From contig JBDIBB010000048.1 in the NCBI GenBank assembly GCA_039812685.1, positions 1 to 29,702 on the forward strand: 29,702 bases of DNA, in the 5' to 3' direction. Shown piece by piece: positions 14,770 to 22,370 of this stretch. A program made the translations under genes and the position numbers. Position 1 is the stretch's first letter. Each line of letters opens with the position of its first letter. Under the pieces are notes generated by a model. It was not told the origin of the DNA. It was given only the letters and a program-made list of their open reading frames with translations, and searched no databases. The stretch comes from JBDIBB01 sp039812685. Its GTDB lineage: Bacteria > Acidobacteriota > Vicinamibacteria > Vicinamibacterales > JAFNAJ01.

Positions 14770-15783
14770 GTGATCATCGAATCCTCCGCCCCCACCCGCA
14801 TCGATCTCGCGGGCGGCACGATGGACATCTGGCCGCTGTACCTCTTCCACGAGCGCGTGCAGACCATCAACGTCGCCATCAGCCTGCGCGCGCGCTGCCG
14901 GCTCACGCCCCGCGCGGATCACCGCATCGTCATCCGCTCGGACGACACCGGCGCCGTCGTCGACGTGTCGCACTGGAGCGACCTGCGCGCGAACCACGAC
15001 CTGAAGCTCCTCGGGCGCATCCTGCACCACTTCGAGGCCGACGGCGTCGAGGTGCACACCCGGTCCGAGTCGCCCGTGGGCGCGGGCATCGCGGGCTCGT
15101 CGGCGATGAACGTGGCGGTGTGCGGCGCGGTGGCGCAGTGGCGAGGACTCGACCTGACCGATGCCCAGTTGCTCGAGATCGCGATGAACGTCGAGGCCCA
15201 GACGATCGAAGTCCCCACCGGCGTGCAGGACTACCGTCCCGCGCTGTACGGCGGGGTCTCGGCCGTCGAGCTGCGCGTCAACGGCGTGCGGCGCGTGCCG
15301 ATCGAGGTCGACGCCACGGAGTTGCAGCGGCGGCTGGTGCTCGCCTACACCGGGGCCTCGCGCAACTCGGGCATCAACAACTGGGAGATCACCAAGCGCC
15401 ACATCGACGGCGACCGCGACATCCACGCGTGCTTCGAGCGGATTCGTGACATCTCCGTGGCGCTGCGCGCCGCGCTCGAGCGGCACGACTGGGACACCGT
15501 CGGCCGGGAAATCGACGCCGAGTGGGAGGTGCGCCGGCGGCTGGCGCCCGGCGTCAGCACGCCGGTGATCGACAACCTGATGATGCGCGCCAGGCGCGCC
15601 GGGGCGAGCGCCGCCAAGGTGTGCGGCGCCGGCGGCGGCGGCTGCCTGTTCTGCTTCGCTCCGCCCGGGCACGTGCCCGCGGTGCGGGCGGCACTGACCG
15701 GGGCCGGCGCCCGCGTGCTCGACTTCACCATCGAGACGCGCGGGCTGATCCTCGAGTCCTCGCCCGTCGCCCCTCCGGTCTGA
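14770..15783 (+). CDS. GHMP-family sugar kinase (HddA/COG2605-like)
   Basis: A 337-residue cytoplasmic kinase starting at GTG. Three GHMP motifs are visible: motif 1 SAPTRIDLAGGTMDIWPLY (6-24), motif 2 SPVGAGIAGSSAMNVAVCG (99-117, the ATP-binding Gly/Ser loop), and motif 3 AAKVCGAGGGGCLFCF (~280-295). The APTRIDLAGGTxDI start is that of galactokinase/mevalonate-kinase relatives such as D-glycero-D-manno-heptose 7-phosphate kinase. VQDYRPALYGG also fits the family. The substrate cannot be read from sequence; heptose-phosphate or another anomeric sugar is most likely. It is divergent from nagZ across a shared -10 box, and the polX start follows 6 bases after its stop. Confidence 0.85.
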   Translation: MIIESSAPTRIDLAGGTMDIWPLYLFHERVQTINVAISLRARCRLTPRADHRIVIRSDDTGAVVDVSHWSDLRANHDLKLLGRILHHFEADGVEVHTRSESPVGAGIAGSSAMNVAVCGAVAQWRGLDLTDAQLLEIAMNVEAQTIEVPTGVQDYRPALYGGVSAVELRVNGVRRVPIEVDATELQRRLVLAYTGASRNSGINNWEITKRHIDGDRDIHACFERIRDISVALRAALERHDWDTVGREIDAEWEVRRRLAPGVSTPVIDNLMMRARRAGASAAKVCGAGGGGCLFCFAPPGHVPAVRAALTGAGARVLDFTIETRGLILESSPVAPPV

Positions 15784-15789
15784 GCCCAC

Positions 15790-17514
15790 GTGGACAACGC
15801 CGCCCTCGCACGCGCGCTCGACGAGGTGGCCAGCCTCCTCGAACTGCGCGGCGACAACCCGTTCAGGGTCCGCGCCTACCGCAACGCCGCCGCGACGGTG
15901 CTCGATGCGGGAGAGCGCGTCGCCAGCCTCCCTGCCGACCGGCTGCTCGCCCTGCCCGGCATCGGCCGGGACCTCGCCGCGCGCATCCGTGAACTGGCCG
16001 ACACCGGCGACCTCGCCCTCCGGCGCGAACTCGCCGCCGAGTTCCCCGAGAGCCTGCTCGATCTCCTGAAGCTGCAGGGCCTCGGCCCGAAGACCGTGGC
16101 CCTGCTGCACCGCGAGCTCGGCATCGCCACGCTCGACGATCTCGAGGCGGCCGCCCACGCCGGCCGCCTGCGCACGATCAAGGGCCTGGGCGCGAAGCGG
16201 GAGCAGCTCCTGCTGCGGGCCATCGAGGAACAGCGGCGCTTCGCGGGCCGTCACCTGCTCGCCGACGCGCACGAAGCCGCCGGCGCCATCGTGACCTGGC
16301 TCCGCGAGGGCTGTCCCGGGGCGGTCGTCGACATCGTGGGCAGCCTGCGACGCGGCACCGAGACCTGCGGTGACATCGACCTGCTGGTCACCAGCGCCCC
16401 GGCGGCCGTCATGGACCGCTTCACCGGCGCGCCCGGCGTGGAACGCGTGCTGGCCCGAGGTGACACGAAGGCGAGCGTTCGGCTGGCGGGCGGCCTGCAG
16501 GCCGACCTGCGCCTGGTGGCGCCCGAGAGCCGCGGTGCCGCCATGCAGTACTTCACGGGGAGCAAGCTCCACAACATCGAGCTGCGCGATCGGGCCCTGG
16601 CCCGCGGCCTGCGCCTGAACGAGTACGGCCTGTTCCGCCTCGCCGACGAGGCGCGCGTCGCCGGCGACACCGAAGAAGGCATCTACGAGCGGCTGGGGCT
16701 GCCATGGATTCCGCCCGAACTGCGGGAACGCCGCGGCGAGTTCGAGGCGGCCGAGGCGCGGGCCCTGCCTCGGCTCGTCTCGCGCGAGGACCTGCTCGGC
16801 GACGTGCACATGCACACCACCGCCACCGACGGCCGCGACTCCATCGAGGCGATGGTGGCCGCCGCCCGCGCCCTGGGCCATCGTTACCTCGCCATCACCG
16901 ATCACAGCCAGGCGCTGGCGATGGCCCGTGGCCTCGACGAGCGCCGGGCCCTCGCCCACGCAGCCCGGATCCGCGACATCGGGGCACGGTTCGACGACAT
17001 CACGGTGCTCGCCGGGATCGAGTGTGACATCCGCCCCGACGGCACCATGGACCTGGCCGACGACTGCCTCGCGCAACTCGATCTCGTGATCGCGTCGGTG
17101 CACTCGGCGTTCCAGCAGGACGAGGCGCAGATGACCGATCGGGTGCTGCGCGCACTCGCCAACCCCTGGGTCGACGTGCTGGGGCACCCCACGGGACGGC
17201 TGCTGCTGCGCCGCCCGCCCTACCGCCTCGACATCGAGCGCATCATCGACGCGGCCGCCACCCACGGGGTCGCGCTCGAGATCAACTGCCAGGTCGAGCG
17301 ACTGGATCTCGGCGATGCCCACGCGCGCCTGGCGCGCGACCGCGGCGTCCCGCTGGTGATCTCGACCGACGCCCACGCCACCGCGTCGCTCGCGTGGCAG
17401 CGCTGGGGCGTGTTCGTGGCGCGCCGCGCCTGGCTCACGCCGGCCGACGTGCTCAACACCCGTCCGGTGGAGGATTTCCGCCAGGCCCTTCGCCGGCATC
17501 GATCCAGACGATGA
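15790..17514 (+). CDS. polX: DNA polymerase X with C-terminal PHP domain
   Basis: A 574-residue bacterial family X DNA polymerase starting at GTG. In order: 8-kDa-like helical domain (1-90) with ALPGIGRDLAARI; helix-hairpin-helix GLGPKTVALLHRELG (97-111); a second one, IKGLGAKREQLLL; the polymerase palm with GSLRRGTETCGDIDLLV (184-200) giving Asp195 and Asp197, and QADLRLV giving Asp239; and a PHP domain from ~335 with DVHMHTTATDGRDS, AITDHSQ, AGIECDI, ASVHSAF, LGHPTGR and STDAHA. All polymerase carboxylates and PHP metal ligands are present. Bacterial PolX fills short gaps in base-excision repair, with 3'-5' exonuclease activity from the PHP domain. It is probably co-transcribed with the GHMP kinase. 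Compare the degenerate paralogue at 4854. Confidence 0.95.
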   Translation: MDNAALARALDEVASLLELRGDNPFRVRAYRNAAATVLDAGERVASLPADRLLALPGIGRDLAARIRELADTGDLALRRELAAEFPESLLDLLKLQGLGPKTVALLHRELGIATLDDLEAAAHAGRLRTIKGLGAKREQLLLRAIEEQRRFAGRHLLADAHEAAGAIVTWLREGCPGAVVDIVGSLRRGTETCGDIDLLVTSAPAAVMDRFTGAPGVERVLARGDTKASVRLAGGLQADLRLVAPESRGAAMQYFTGSKLHNIELRDRALARGLRLNEYGLFRLADEARVAGDTEEGIYERLGLPWIPPELRERRGEFEAAEARALPRLVSREDLLGDVHMHTTATDGRDSIEAMVAAARALGHRYLAITDHSQALAMARGLDERRALAHAARIRDIGARFDDITVLAGIECDIRPDGTMDLADDCLAQLDLVIASVHSAFQQDEAQMTDRVLRALANPWVDVLGHPTGRLLLRRPPYRLDIERIIDAAATHGVALEINCQVERLDLGDAHARLARDRGVPLVISTDAHATASLAWQRWGVFVARRAWLTPADVLNTRPVEDFRQALRRHRSRR

Positions 17515-17543
17515 CCGCGACGCCCGGCGGCGGGGAGGAACCC

Positions 17544-17795
17544 GTGGATCAGCTCGAGACCATCAGGCAGCTCTACTTCGACACCACGCCGAAGACCATC
17601 CTCGACGACTTCGCGAAGGCCATCGACCTGCTGAAGACCATCCCCGACGAGGCGACGCGCGAACGCGCCACCGTCTACATGGAGGGACTGGCGCAGATGC
17701 GGCAGGAGTGGGGCGGGCCCAGGGCGCGTCCCGCGCTCTCGCGTGACCAGCGTCCGCCGGCTTCGCCGCGCGCCCCGCGCCGTCGCGGCCGCTGA
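17544..17795 (+). CDS. Small hypothetical helical protein downstream of polX
   Basis: An 83-residue protein if it begins at GTG 17544, which has a full GGAGG at 17534-17538 with 5-base spacing. An ATG at 17511 overlapping the polX stop (ATGA) would add 11 residues of Gly/Pro-rich sequence created by the ribosome site, so it is less likely. Residues 1-50 are helical and charged (DQLETIRQLYFDTTPKTILD, FAKAIDLLKTIPDEATRERA), with EGLAQMRQEWG after them. The end is a basic Arg/Pro-rich tail. I do not recognise a family. The tight link to polX and the basic tail would fit a nucleic-acid-associated partner, but that is inference. Its stop is 3 bases from the stop of the convergent gene. Confidence 0.7.
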   Translation: MDQLETIRQLYFDTTPKTILDDFAKAIDLLKTIPDEATRERATVYMEGLAQMRQEWGGPRARPALSRDQRPPASPRAPRRRGR

Positions 17796-17798
17796 CGG

Positions 17799-18596
17799 CT
17801 AGCGCCGCCGGCTCTCGTTGGTGGCCACCAGCTTGCGCGCCGCCACGCGCAGCCCCTCCGGAACGTTGCGGTCCACCACGAGCAGCTTGAGATCGCGTTC
17901 GGTGAGGCGACCGACGAGCGGCAGCGAGATGGCCGGAGGCGTCTTCGGGTTCTTGACGAGCGCCGACGCGATGGCGTTGGACTTCACCCAGCCGCGGTTG
18001 GCGCCGATCACGCGCAGCACCTCGTCGCTCACGTTGCTCGCGCGTGCGAACGTCTCGATCTCCGATTCGGTGAGCTTGGGGCTGGTCAAGACGGCGGCCG
18101 CCACCAGGCGGTTGGCATCGCGCACCAGCACCGTCCGCTGCTCGCGCGTGCCGTGCATCGCGACCTTGATGCGCTCCATCACCGACAGCGACGAGAGCAG
18201 CCGCTTCTTCCGGGCGCCGGTCTCCCCGACCGGCACCTCTTCGACGACATCGCTCACGTCCAGCCCGTCGTCCGGAGGCTCGAGCACGGGAGCGTCAGAT
18301 CCCGGCGTCCGCCCGTCGGCCACGATTCCCAGCGCGGCGAACCAGTCACGGATGGCGGCCGGCACGTCCGGGCGCGCGAGGAACGCGAGCAGCGGGTCGC
18401 GCGGCAGCATGTCGATCGTCAGCCGGGCGAGGCCCGCCACTTCGGGATCCGGGTCGTCGGTCAGCACGAGGAGGAGCGCGACCTGCTCGTGGGCGCGCGG
18501 CGCCACGGCCCCGCGCGCGGCGAGCAGCCTCACGTCGCGCGGCGCCTCGCCACGGACGAAACAGGCAACCAGCGGAGAGTGCAGCCCGGGATCCAT
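17799..18596 (-). CDS. HEAT-like alpha-helical protein of unknown function
   Basis: A 265-residue cytoplasmic protein with no signal peptide. Residues ~1-95 form short paired helices of HEAT type (LVACFVRGEAPRDVRLLAAR, LLLVLTDDPDPEVAGLARLT, DPLLAFLARPDVPAAIRDWF). An acidic linker follows (~100-125), then a second helical block (~130-262) with ERIKVAMHGTREQRTVLVRD, LVAAAVLTSPKLTESEIETF, VIGANRGWVKSNAIASALVK, and LKLLVVDRNVPEGLRVAARK. The repeated "N/D-R-W/N...VAAALxxxPKTP" pattern looks like degenerate repeats. Comparable proteins occur in Acidobacteriota and Deltaproteobacteria without assigned roles. It starts 9 bases after the stop of the RodZ-like gene and is most likely co-transcribed with it. 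Confidence 0.8.
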   Translation of the reverse strand: MDPGLHSPLVACFVRGEAPRDVRLLAARGAVAPRAHEQVALLLVLTDDPDPEVAGLARLTIDMLPRDPLLAFLARPDVPAAIRDWFAALGIVADGRTPGSDAPVLEPPDDGLDVSDVVEEVPVGETGARKKRLLSSLSVMERIKVAMHGTREQRTVLVRDANRLVAAAVLTSPKLTESEIETFARASNVSDEVLRVIGANRGWVKSNAIASALVKNPKTPPAISLPLVGRLTERDLKLLVVDRNVPEGLRVAARKLVATNESRRR

Positions 18597-18605
18597 GCCG
18601 GACCG

Positions 18606-19472
18606 TCAGGAGGCGACGAAGTCGATGAGGTTCGATCGCCGGATACGGACGGTGACGACCTGTCCCCGCGCGCCGAGCGGACGGCCCGGTACGCCGTTCA
18701 GCGAATAGACGAACGCGCCGGCATCGCCCACCGTGACGATGATCTCGCCGTCGGCACGGTGTTCGACCCGTTCACCCGCTCCGAGTTCGCGCGCGAGCAC
18801 GATCCGCCCGTCGGTCACCACGCGGACCCAGCAGCGTGCCACGGGCTGGATGGCGAGCCGCATGGGCTCTTCGGTGCCGAGCGCGACCAGGCGCGACACA
18901 TCGTCGAGGCGCGCGGCGGCAGGGATCGGCGGGACCACCGCATCGGTCACCGGCAGCGCGACGTCGCCAGCGAGGCCGTCCTCCGGCTGGGGGAGTTCGT
19001 GGGCCGGCTCGGGCACGGCGGCCGGTGCCGGCGTGCCCGCAACGGGCGGCATCGGGGGTGCCTGGAGGAGCGCGGCGAACCAGCCCTCACTCCAGCCCAT
19101 CATGCCGAGGCCCGCCCCGATCGCAAGCAGCAGGACGAGCGTCACGGCGGCGCTGCGCCACCACCGGGGGTCGCCTCGAGCCTCGGACGGCCGGGCGATG
19201 GCGGGCTCGTCGCGCAGCGGCTGGACCGCGTCGGGAAAGCGCTCGGCGAACTCGCGCACCATGGCGTCGGGATCGAGCCCCACCTCGATCGCGTAGGCAC
19301 GAACGAAGGCGCGCGAGAAGATCCCGCCGGGCAGCCGCGACGGGATGTCGCGCTCGAGGGCCTCCAGCGTGGCGGTCGAGATCTTGGTGACGGCCGACAC
19401 CTCGCGCAGCGAGATCCCCCTGGCCTCCCGGGCCGCTTTCAACTTCGCCCCGAATTGTGCTCTGGCTTCCAC
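18606..19472 (-). CDS. RodZ-like membrane protein with N-terminal HTH (HTH_25/DUF4115)
   Basis: A 288-residue protein starting at GTG 19472. The frame is open to an ATG at 19550, but the promoter (19516-19544) covers that part, so the shorter start is used. Residues ~5-75 form the RodZ/HTH_25 domain (FGAKLKAAREARGISLREVS, ISTATLEALERDIPSRLPGG, FVRAYAIEVGLDP). A transmembrane helix sits at ~105-127. A Pro/Ala-rich linker (~135-200) leads to a C-terminal DUF4115-like beta domain (~205-288) with RCWVRVVTDGRIVLARELGA and GAFVYSLNGVPGRPL. RodZ links MreB filaments to the inner membrane and supports cell elongation; no mreBCD genes are nearby, so the role in shape is inferred. An inverted repeat over its -35 box suggests repression. 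Confidence 0.85.
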   Translation of the reverse strand: MEARAQFGAKLKAAREARGISLREVSAVTKISTATLEALERDIPSRLPGGIFSRAFVRAYAIEVGLDPDAMVREFAERFPDAVQPLRDEPAIARPSEARGDPRWWRSAAVTLVLLLAIGAGLGMMGWSEGWFAALLQAPPMPPVAGTPAPAAVPEPAHELPQPEDGLAGDVALPVTDAVVPPIPAAARLDDVSRLVALGTEEPMRLAIQPVARCWVRVVTDGRIVLARELGAGERVEHRADGEIIVTVGDAGAFVYSLNGVPGRPLGARGQVVTVRIRRSNLIDFVAS

Positions 19473-19515
19473 GTCGACAGGCTCTCTCAGCGTTTCTCGG
19501 CCGCGACAACGAGCG

Positions 19516-19544
19516 ACTGTAGTGAACGCGGTCACGGGTGTCAA
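19516..19544 (-). promoter_or_regulatory. Sigma70-type promoter for the RodZ-like gene
   Basis: On the minus strand a perfect TTGACA (-35, plus coordinates 19539-19544), a 17-base spacer and TACAGT (-10, 19516-19521) give a near-consensus promoter. Transcription should begin around 19509, about 37 bases before the GTG start. It lies inside the open frame above the GTG, which decides the start. Confidence 0.75.
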
Positions 19545-19551
19545 TGACACC
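19537..19551. promoter_or_regulatory. Inverted repeat over the -35 box (candidate operator)
   Basis: GGTGTCA-A-TGACACC is a perfect repeat with 7-base arms. It fully contains the -35 hexamer of the RodZ-like gene, as expected for a repressor site. GGTCAC lies on both sides (19530-19535 and 19552-19557). Confidence 0.5.
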
Positions 19552-19564
19552 GGTCACGCGGCCG

Positions 19565-19577
19565 CCGGTGACACCGG
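19565..19577. repeat. Second palindrome, CCGGTG-A-CACCGG
   Basis: A perfect 13-base palindrome 14 bases from the candidate operator, with the same GGTGNCACC core. It could be a second regulator half-site or the second hairpin of a tandem terminator for the ffh operon. Confidence 0.4.
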
Positions 19578-19584
19578 GGCCCTC

Positions 19585-19601
19585 AGGCGGTCGCGCCGCC
19601 T
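19585..19601 (-). terminator. Hairpin at the end of the ffh operon
   Basis: On the minus strand AGGCGG-CGCGA-CCGCCT forms a 6-bp stem with a 5-base loop that begins at the stop codon of the last gene. The palindrome at 19565-19577 follows it. There is no T-run, so confidence is limited. Confidence 0.4.
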
Positions 19602-19894
19602 CAGGACGGCCGGGTGAGGTCGGGGGCCGGTGGTCCCGCAGCCTGGGCCTGCGGGCTTCCGGAGCGGCGGCTCGGCCACAGGCCCCGCAGTTCGACGACG
19701 GCCGCCACCAGGCAGACCACGCCGATTCCGGATATCGCCCCCCGCACCGCATGGGGCATCAGGAGGGCTCCCATCACCCTGCCCTCGATGAAGTAGTTGC
19801 GCTCCCAGAAGACGGTCCACGGCACGACCAGCAGCAGCAGACCGGTCTCGAGCAGGTAGACGAACGACAGGAACCGGCTGAAGGGGTGAATCAT
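19601..19894 (-). CDS. Small two-pass membrane protein
   Basis: A 97-residue protein whose ATG overlaps the stop of the TPR gene by 4 bases (ATGA), so the two are translationally coupled. Two hydrophobic segments are clear: ~9-29 (LSFVYLLETGLLLLVVPWTV) and ~47-67 (PHAVRGAISGIGVVCLVAAV). They are separated by a conserved-looking polar loop FWERNYFIEGR, and the C-terminal ~25 residues are Pro/Ala-rich and basic. The PWxxFWERNYF stretch looks like a family signature seen in small membrane proteins of related high-GC bacteria, but no function is known. Position at the end of the translation/secretion operon, behind a TPR protein, suggests a partnership with that protein. Confidence 0.8.
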   Translation of the reverse strand: MIHPFSRFLSFVYLLETGLLLLVVPWTVFWERNYFIEGRVMGALLMPHAVRGAISGIGVVCLVAAVVELRGLWPSRRSGSPQAQAAGPPAPDLTRPS

Positions 19895-21690
19895 TGGCTC
19901 CGCGGTTCAGCCGACAATCGCTCGATCGCACGCGCGGCCTGCTGGTCGTCGGCGCGCAGCGTAACCACCTCCAGCCAGACCGCCAGCGCGCGATCGGGCT
20001 CGCCCCTGGCCTCGAGCGCCTCTCCAAGCCGGCGCATCGCATCCACACGTTCGTCGTCGGGGCTCTCGGCCGCGTCGGCGCCACGTTCCAGCCACTCGAG
20101 GCTCGCGTCGTGATCCTCGAGGTCGTCGCTGGTCTCGGCCAGCGCGAGCGCGGCCGCGGCGCGCGCCTCGGGGTCGAGGGCCGCCCGCTGGAACGCGTCG
20201 AGCGCCGCCTCGACCAGCCCGGCCGCCAGGTAGGTCCGGCCCAGCGCCAGCAGTTGCCGTCCCTCGGTTCCACGCCGCGGCGCAGCATCCTGCCGCAGCC
20301 GCTCGAAGATGGCCTCCAGCGTCTCGGGCGCGTCGGGTACGCCCGCGGCGTGCCTGCCGGCTTCGCGTCCAGACGCGCCGCCTGGCTCGTCGAGGGCGAG
20401 GACGTTCAGCGCGGCGGCGAGATCCACCTCGCCGGGCCTGGCCGCCCCCGGCTCGCCGGCGTCGTCCTCGGGTTCCTGGTCGTCGGCCAACGCCACGAGA
20501 CGGTCGATGGCCGCGTCCGGATCGGCTTCGCCCAGCCTGCGCAGCATCGACAGGAGACGGGCCCGCCGTCCGTCATCGGACGGATCGAACAGGAACACCT
20601 CTTCCAGGAGGAACCTCGCCTCGTCGAGTTGCCCGAGCGACGCGTAGACATCCGCCAGTTGCTCCTGCGCCTCCGCGAGCCAGTCGTCCAGATCGCCGTC
20701 GGTGCACGCCTCCACGAGCGTCTGCAGCGCCGGCAGTTCGCCGGGATGGGCCTGCAGATAGGCGCGCAACGTGGCGGCCGCCCGCCGGTGGTCGCCCTCG
20801 GCGCGCACGCGCTCGACGGCCACCTCGACGACGAGGTAGCGCCGTGCGGGCGGCAGGTCGGGTGCGAGCCCGCTCCAGGCGAGCAGATCGGCCATCGTCT
20901 CGGGCGACTCGGCCATCCACTGGCGCAAGCGGGCACGCGCCTCGTCGTGGGCGCCGAAGGCGACGACGAGTTCCAGGGCACGGCGCCGCAGCCGCGGGCT
21001 GTCGCCGATGAACTCGGGCGACAGAAGCCTGTAGGCCTCCTCCCGCTGACCGGCGGCGACCAGGGCCTCCACGAGTTCGGCCCGGCGTTGGTGATCGCCC
21101 GGCACCGCGGCCACCAGTTCGCGGAGCGCCGCCAGCGCCTGGGGCGCCTGGCCCGCGTCGCGCAGCGCGTCGATCGCCGACGCAAGGCGCTCCACTCCGG
21201 CCGGGTTGCCATAGCGAACCAGCAGACGCGCCGCCTCGAGGCGCGCGCCGAGATTCTTCGGATCGAGCTCCGCGATGGCGATCAGCACCTGATCGGCGCC
21301 TGCCACGTCCCCGCGCCGCCGCCGTGCCTGCGCGACCTGCTCGAGGTGCGCCCGGGCCTCGACCGCCAGCCCCTGCCTGGCGAGCGCGTCGGCCAGCCGC
21401 AGGATCGTGGCCTCATCGTCGGGCGTGAACTTCAGGACCTTCTTGTAGAAGCCCGCGGCCTTCGAATAGAAGCCCTCGCGCAGGTAACTGTCGGCCACGT
21501 GCAGGTAGAGCGGCAGCGCCTCGGTCGAGCGCCTGGCGCGCACGAACAGGTCGCCCAGCGCGTTGGCCGAGGCGAGGTCGGCCGGCTGCTCCGACACGAG
21601 CGCTGCGTACTCGGCGATGGCGGGTTCGATTCGGCCCTGCCGCACGGCCTTCTCGGCGCGTCGCAGTCGTTCTTCTCGGTCGCTGGCCAC
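19891..21690 (-). CDS. Large TPR-repeat protein
   Basis: A 599-residue soluble protein starting at GTG, with no signal peptide, made almost wholly of tetratricopeptide-type helices. Examples are EKAVRQGRIEPAIAEYAALV (~13-32), ALPLYLHVADSYLREGFYSK and AAGFYKKVLKFTPDDEATIL (~58-97), LADVYASLGQLDEARFLLEE (~345-365), LLALGRTYLAAGLVEAALDA (~485-505) and LEWLERGADAAESPDDERVD. An acidic low-complexity linker (~405-470) splits two TPR blocks. Such proteins serve as scaffolds; the partner cannot be told from sequence. The gene lies 23 bases after rnhB and overlaps the small membrane protein gene. No ribosome site is visible before the GTG. Confidence 0.88.
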   Translation of the reverse strand: MASDREERLRRAEKAVRQGRIEPAIAEYAALVSEQPADLASANALGDLFVRARRSTEALPLYLHVADSYLREGFYSKAAGFYKKVLKFTPDDEATILRLADALARQGLAVEARAHLEQVAQARRRRGDVAGADQVLIAIAELDPKNLGARLEAARLLVRYGNPAGVERLASAIDALRDAGQAPQALAALRELVAAVPGDHQRRAELVEALVAAGQREEAYRLLSPEFIGDSPRLRRRALELVVAFGAHDEARARLRQWMAESPETMADLLAWSGLAPDLPPARRYLVVEVAVERVRAEGDHRRAAATLRAYLQAHPGELPALQTLVEACTDGDLDDWLAEAQEQLADVYASLGQLDEARFLLEEVFLFDPSDDGRRARLLSMLRRLGEADPDAAIDRLVALADDQEPEDDAGEPGAARPGEVDLAAALNVLALDEPGGASGREAGRHAAGVPDAPETLEAIFERLRQDAAPRRGTEGRQLLALGRTYLAAGLVEAALDAFQRAALDPEARAAAALALAETSDDLEDHDASLEWLERGADAAESPDDERVDAMRRLGEALEARGEPDRALAVWLEVVTLRADDQQAARAIERLSAEPRSQ

Positions 21691-21713
21691 TGTGAAGGAG
21701 TCCGTCGGGCCGC

Positions 21714-22346
21714 CTACCCGGCGCCCGCGTCCATCGTATCAAACAGGGTCGGGGGCCGGAACGTGCGCCGGTGGACGTCGGAGTACCCGTGGCGCGCGAG
21801 CGCCGCGAGGTGATCGGCCGTCGCGTACCCCTTGTGCCGATCGAACCCGTAGCGGCCGTCGCGCGCGTGCAGGTCGCGCATGAGGTCGTCGCGAAACACC
21901 TTGGCCAGGATCGAGGCCGCCGCTATCGCGGCGCAGGAGGCGTCTCCCCCGATGATGCCGCGCTGGGCCATCGGCAGGCCGGGCACGCGGAAGGCGTCCA
22001 CGAGGACGAAACCCGGCAACGGGACGAGGCGAAGCACGGCGCGGCGCATCGCCTCGAGCGACGCGCGGTGGATGTTGAGGCGGTCGATCTCGGCGGGCGA
22101 GCACTCGGCGATGGCCCATGCCGCCGCGCACGCGACGATGTGGTCCCGGAGGCGTTGCCTGGCGGCCGGCGTGAGGCGCTTCGAGTCGCGAAGGCCGGCG
22201 ATCGGGCGGCCGGGATCGAGGACAACGGCGGCCGCGACGACCGGCCCCGCCAGGCAGCCACGTCCCACTTCGTCGACGCCGGCGATGTGGACGAAGCCCC
22301 ACCGCCTCACCGCGTTCTCGATTGTGCGCCGCGCCTGTCTGGCCAT
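21714..22346 (-). CDS. rnhB: Ribonuclease HII
   Basis: A 210-residue enzyme that cuts the RNA strand of RNA-DNA hybrids and removes single ribonucleotides from DNA. The active-site carboxylates can be read: GVDEVGRG (Asp25, Glu26), LVDAF (Asp117), and GGDASCAAIAAASILAKV (Asp135). The 18-residue spacing between the last two equals that in E. coli RNase HII (Asp108/Asp126). DSKRLTP and YGFDRHKGYAT are further family motifs. The N-terminal extension of ~20 residues is slightly longer than in E. coli. It sits 24 bases downstream of rplS, the usual bacterial order (rplS-rnhB). Confidence 0.96.
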   Translation of the reverse strand: MARQARRTIENAVRRWGFVHIAGVDEVGRGCLAGPVVAAAVVLDPGRPIAGLRDSKRLTPAARQRLRDHIVACAAAWAIAECSPAEIDRLNIHRASLEAMRRAVLRLVPLPGFVLVDAFRVPGLPMAQRGIIGGDASCAAIAAASILAKVFRDDLMRDLHARDGRYGFDRHKGYATADHLAALARHGYSDVHRRTFRPPTLFDTMDAGAG

Positions 22347-22370
22347 GCCGGCCGCCGCGAACCGGCCGCG

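Noticed and set aside
14707..17499. 930-residue minus-strand open frame across the kinase and polX
   Set aside because: The plus-strand genes show all family motifs; the minus frame is antisense, repetitive in composition and lacks any recognisable domain.
19894..21813. 639-residue open frame on the plus strand
   Set aside because: Antisense shadow of the TPR gene; no domain, and the minus-strand frame has clear TPR periodicity and the conserved operon context.
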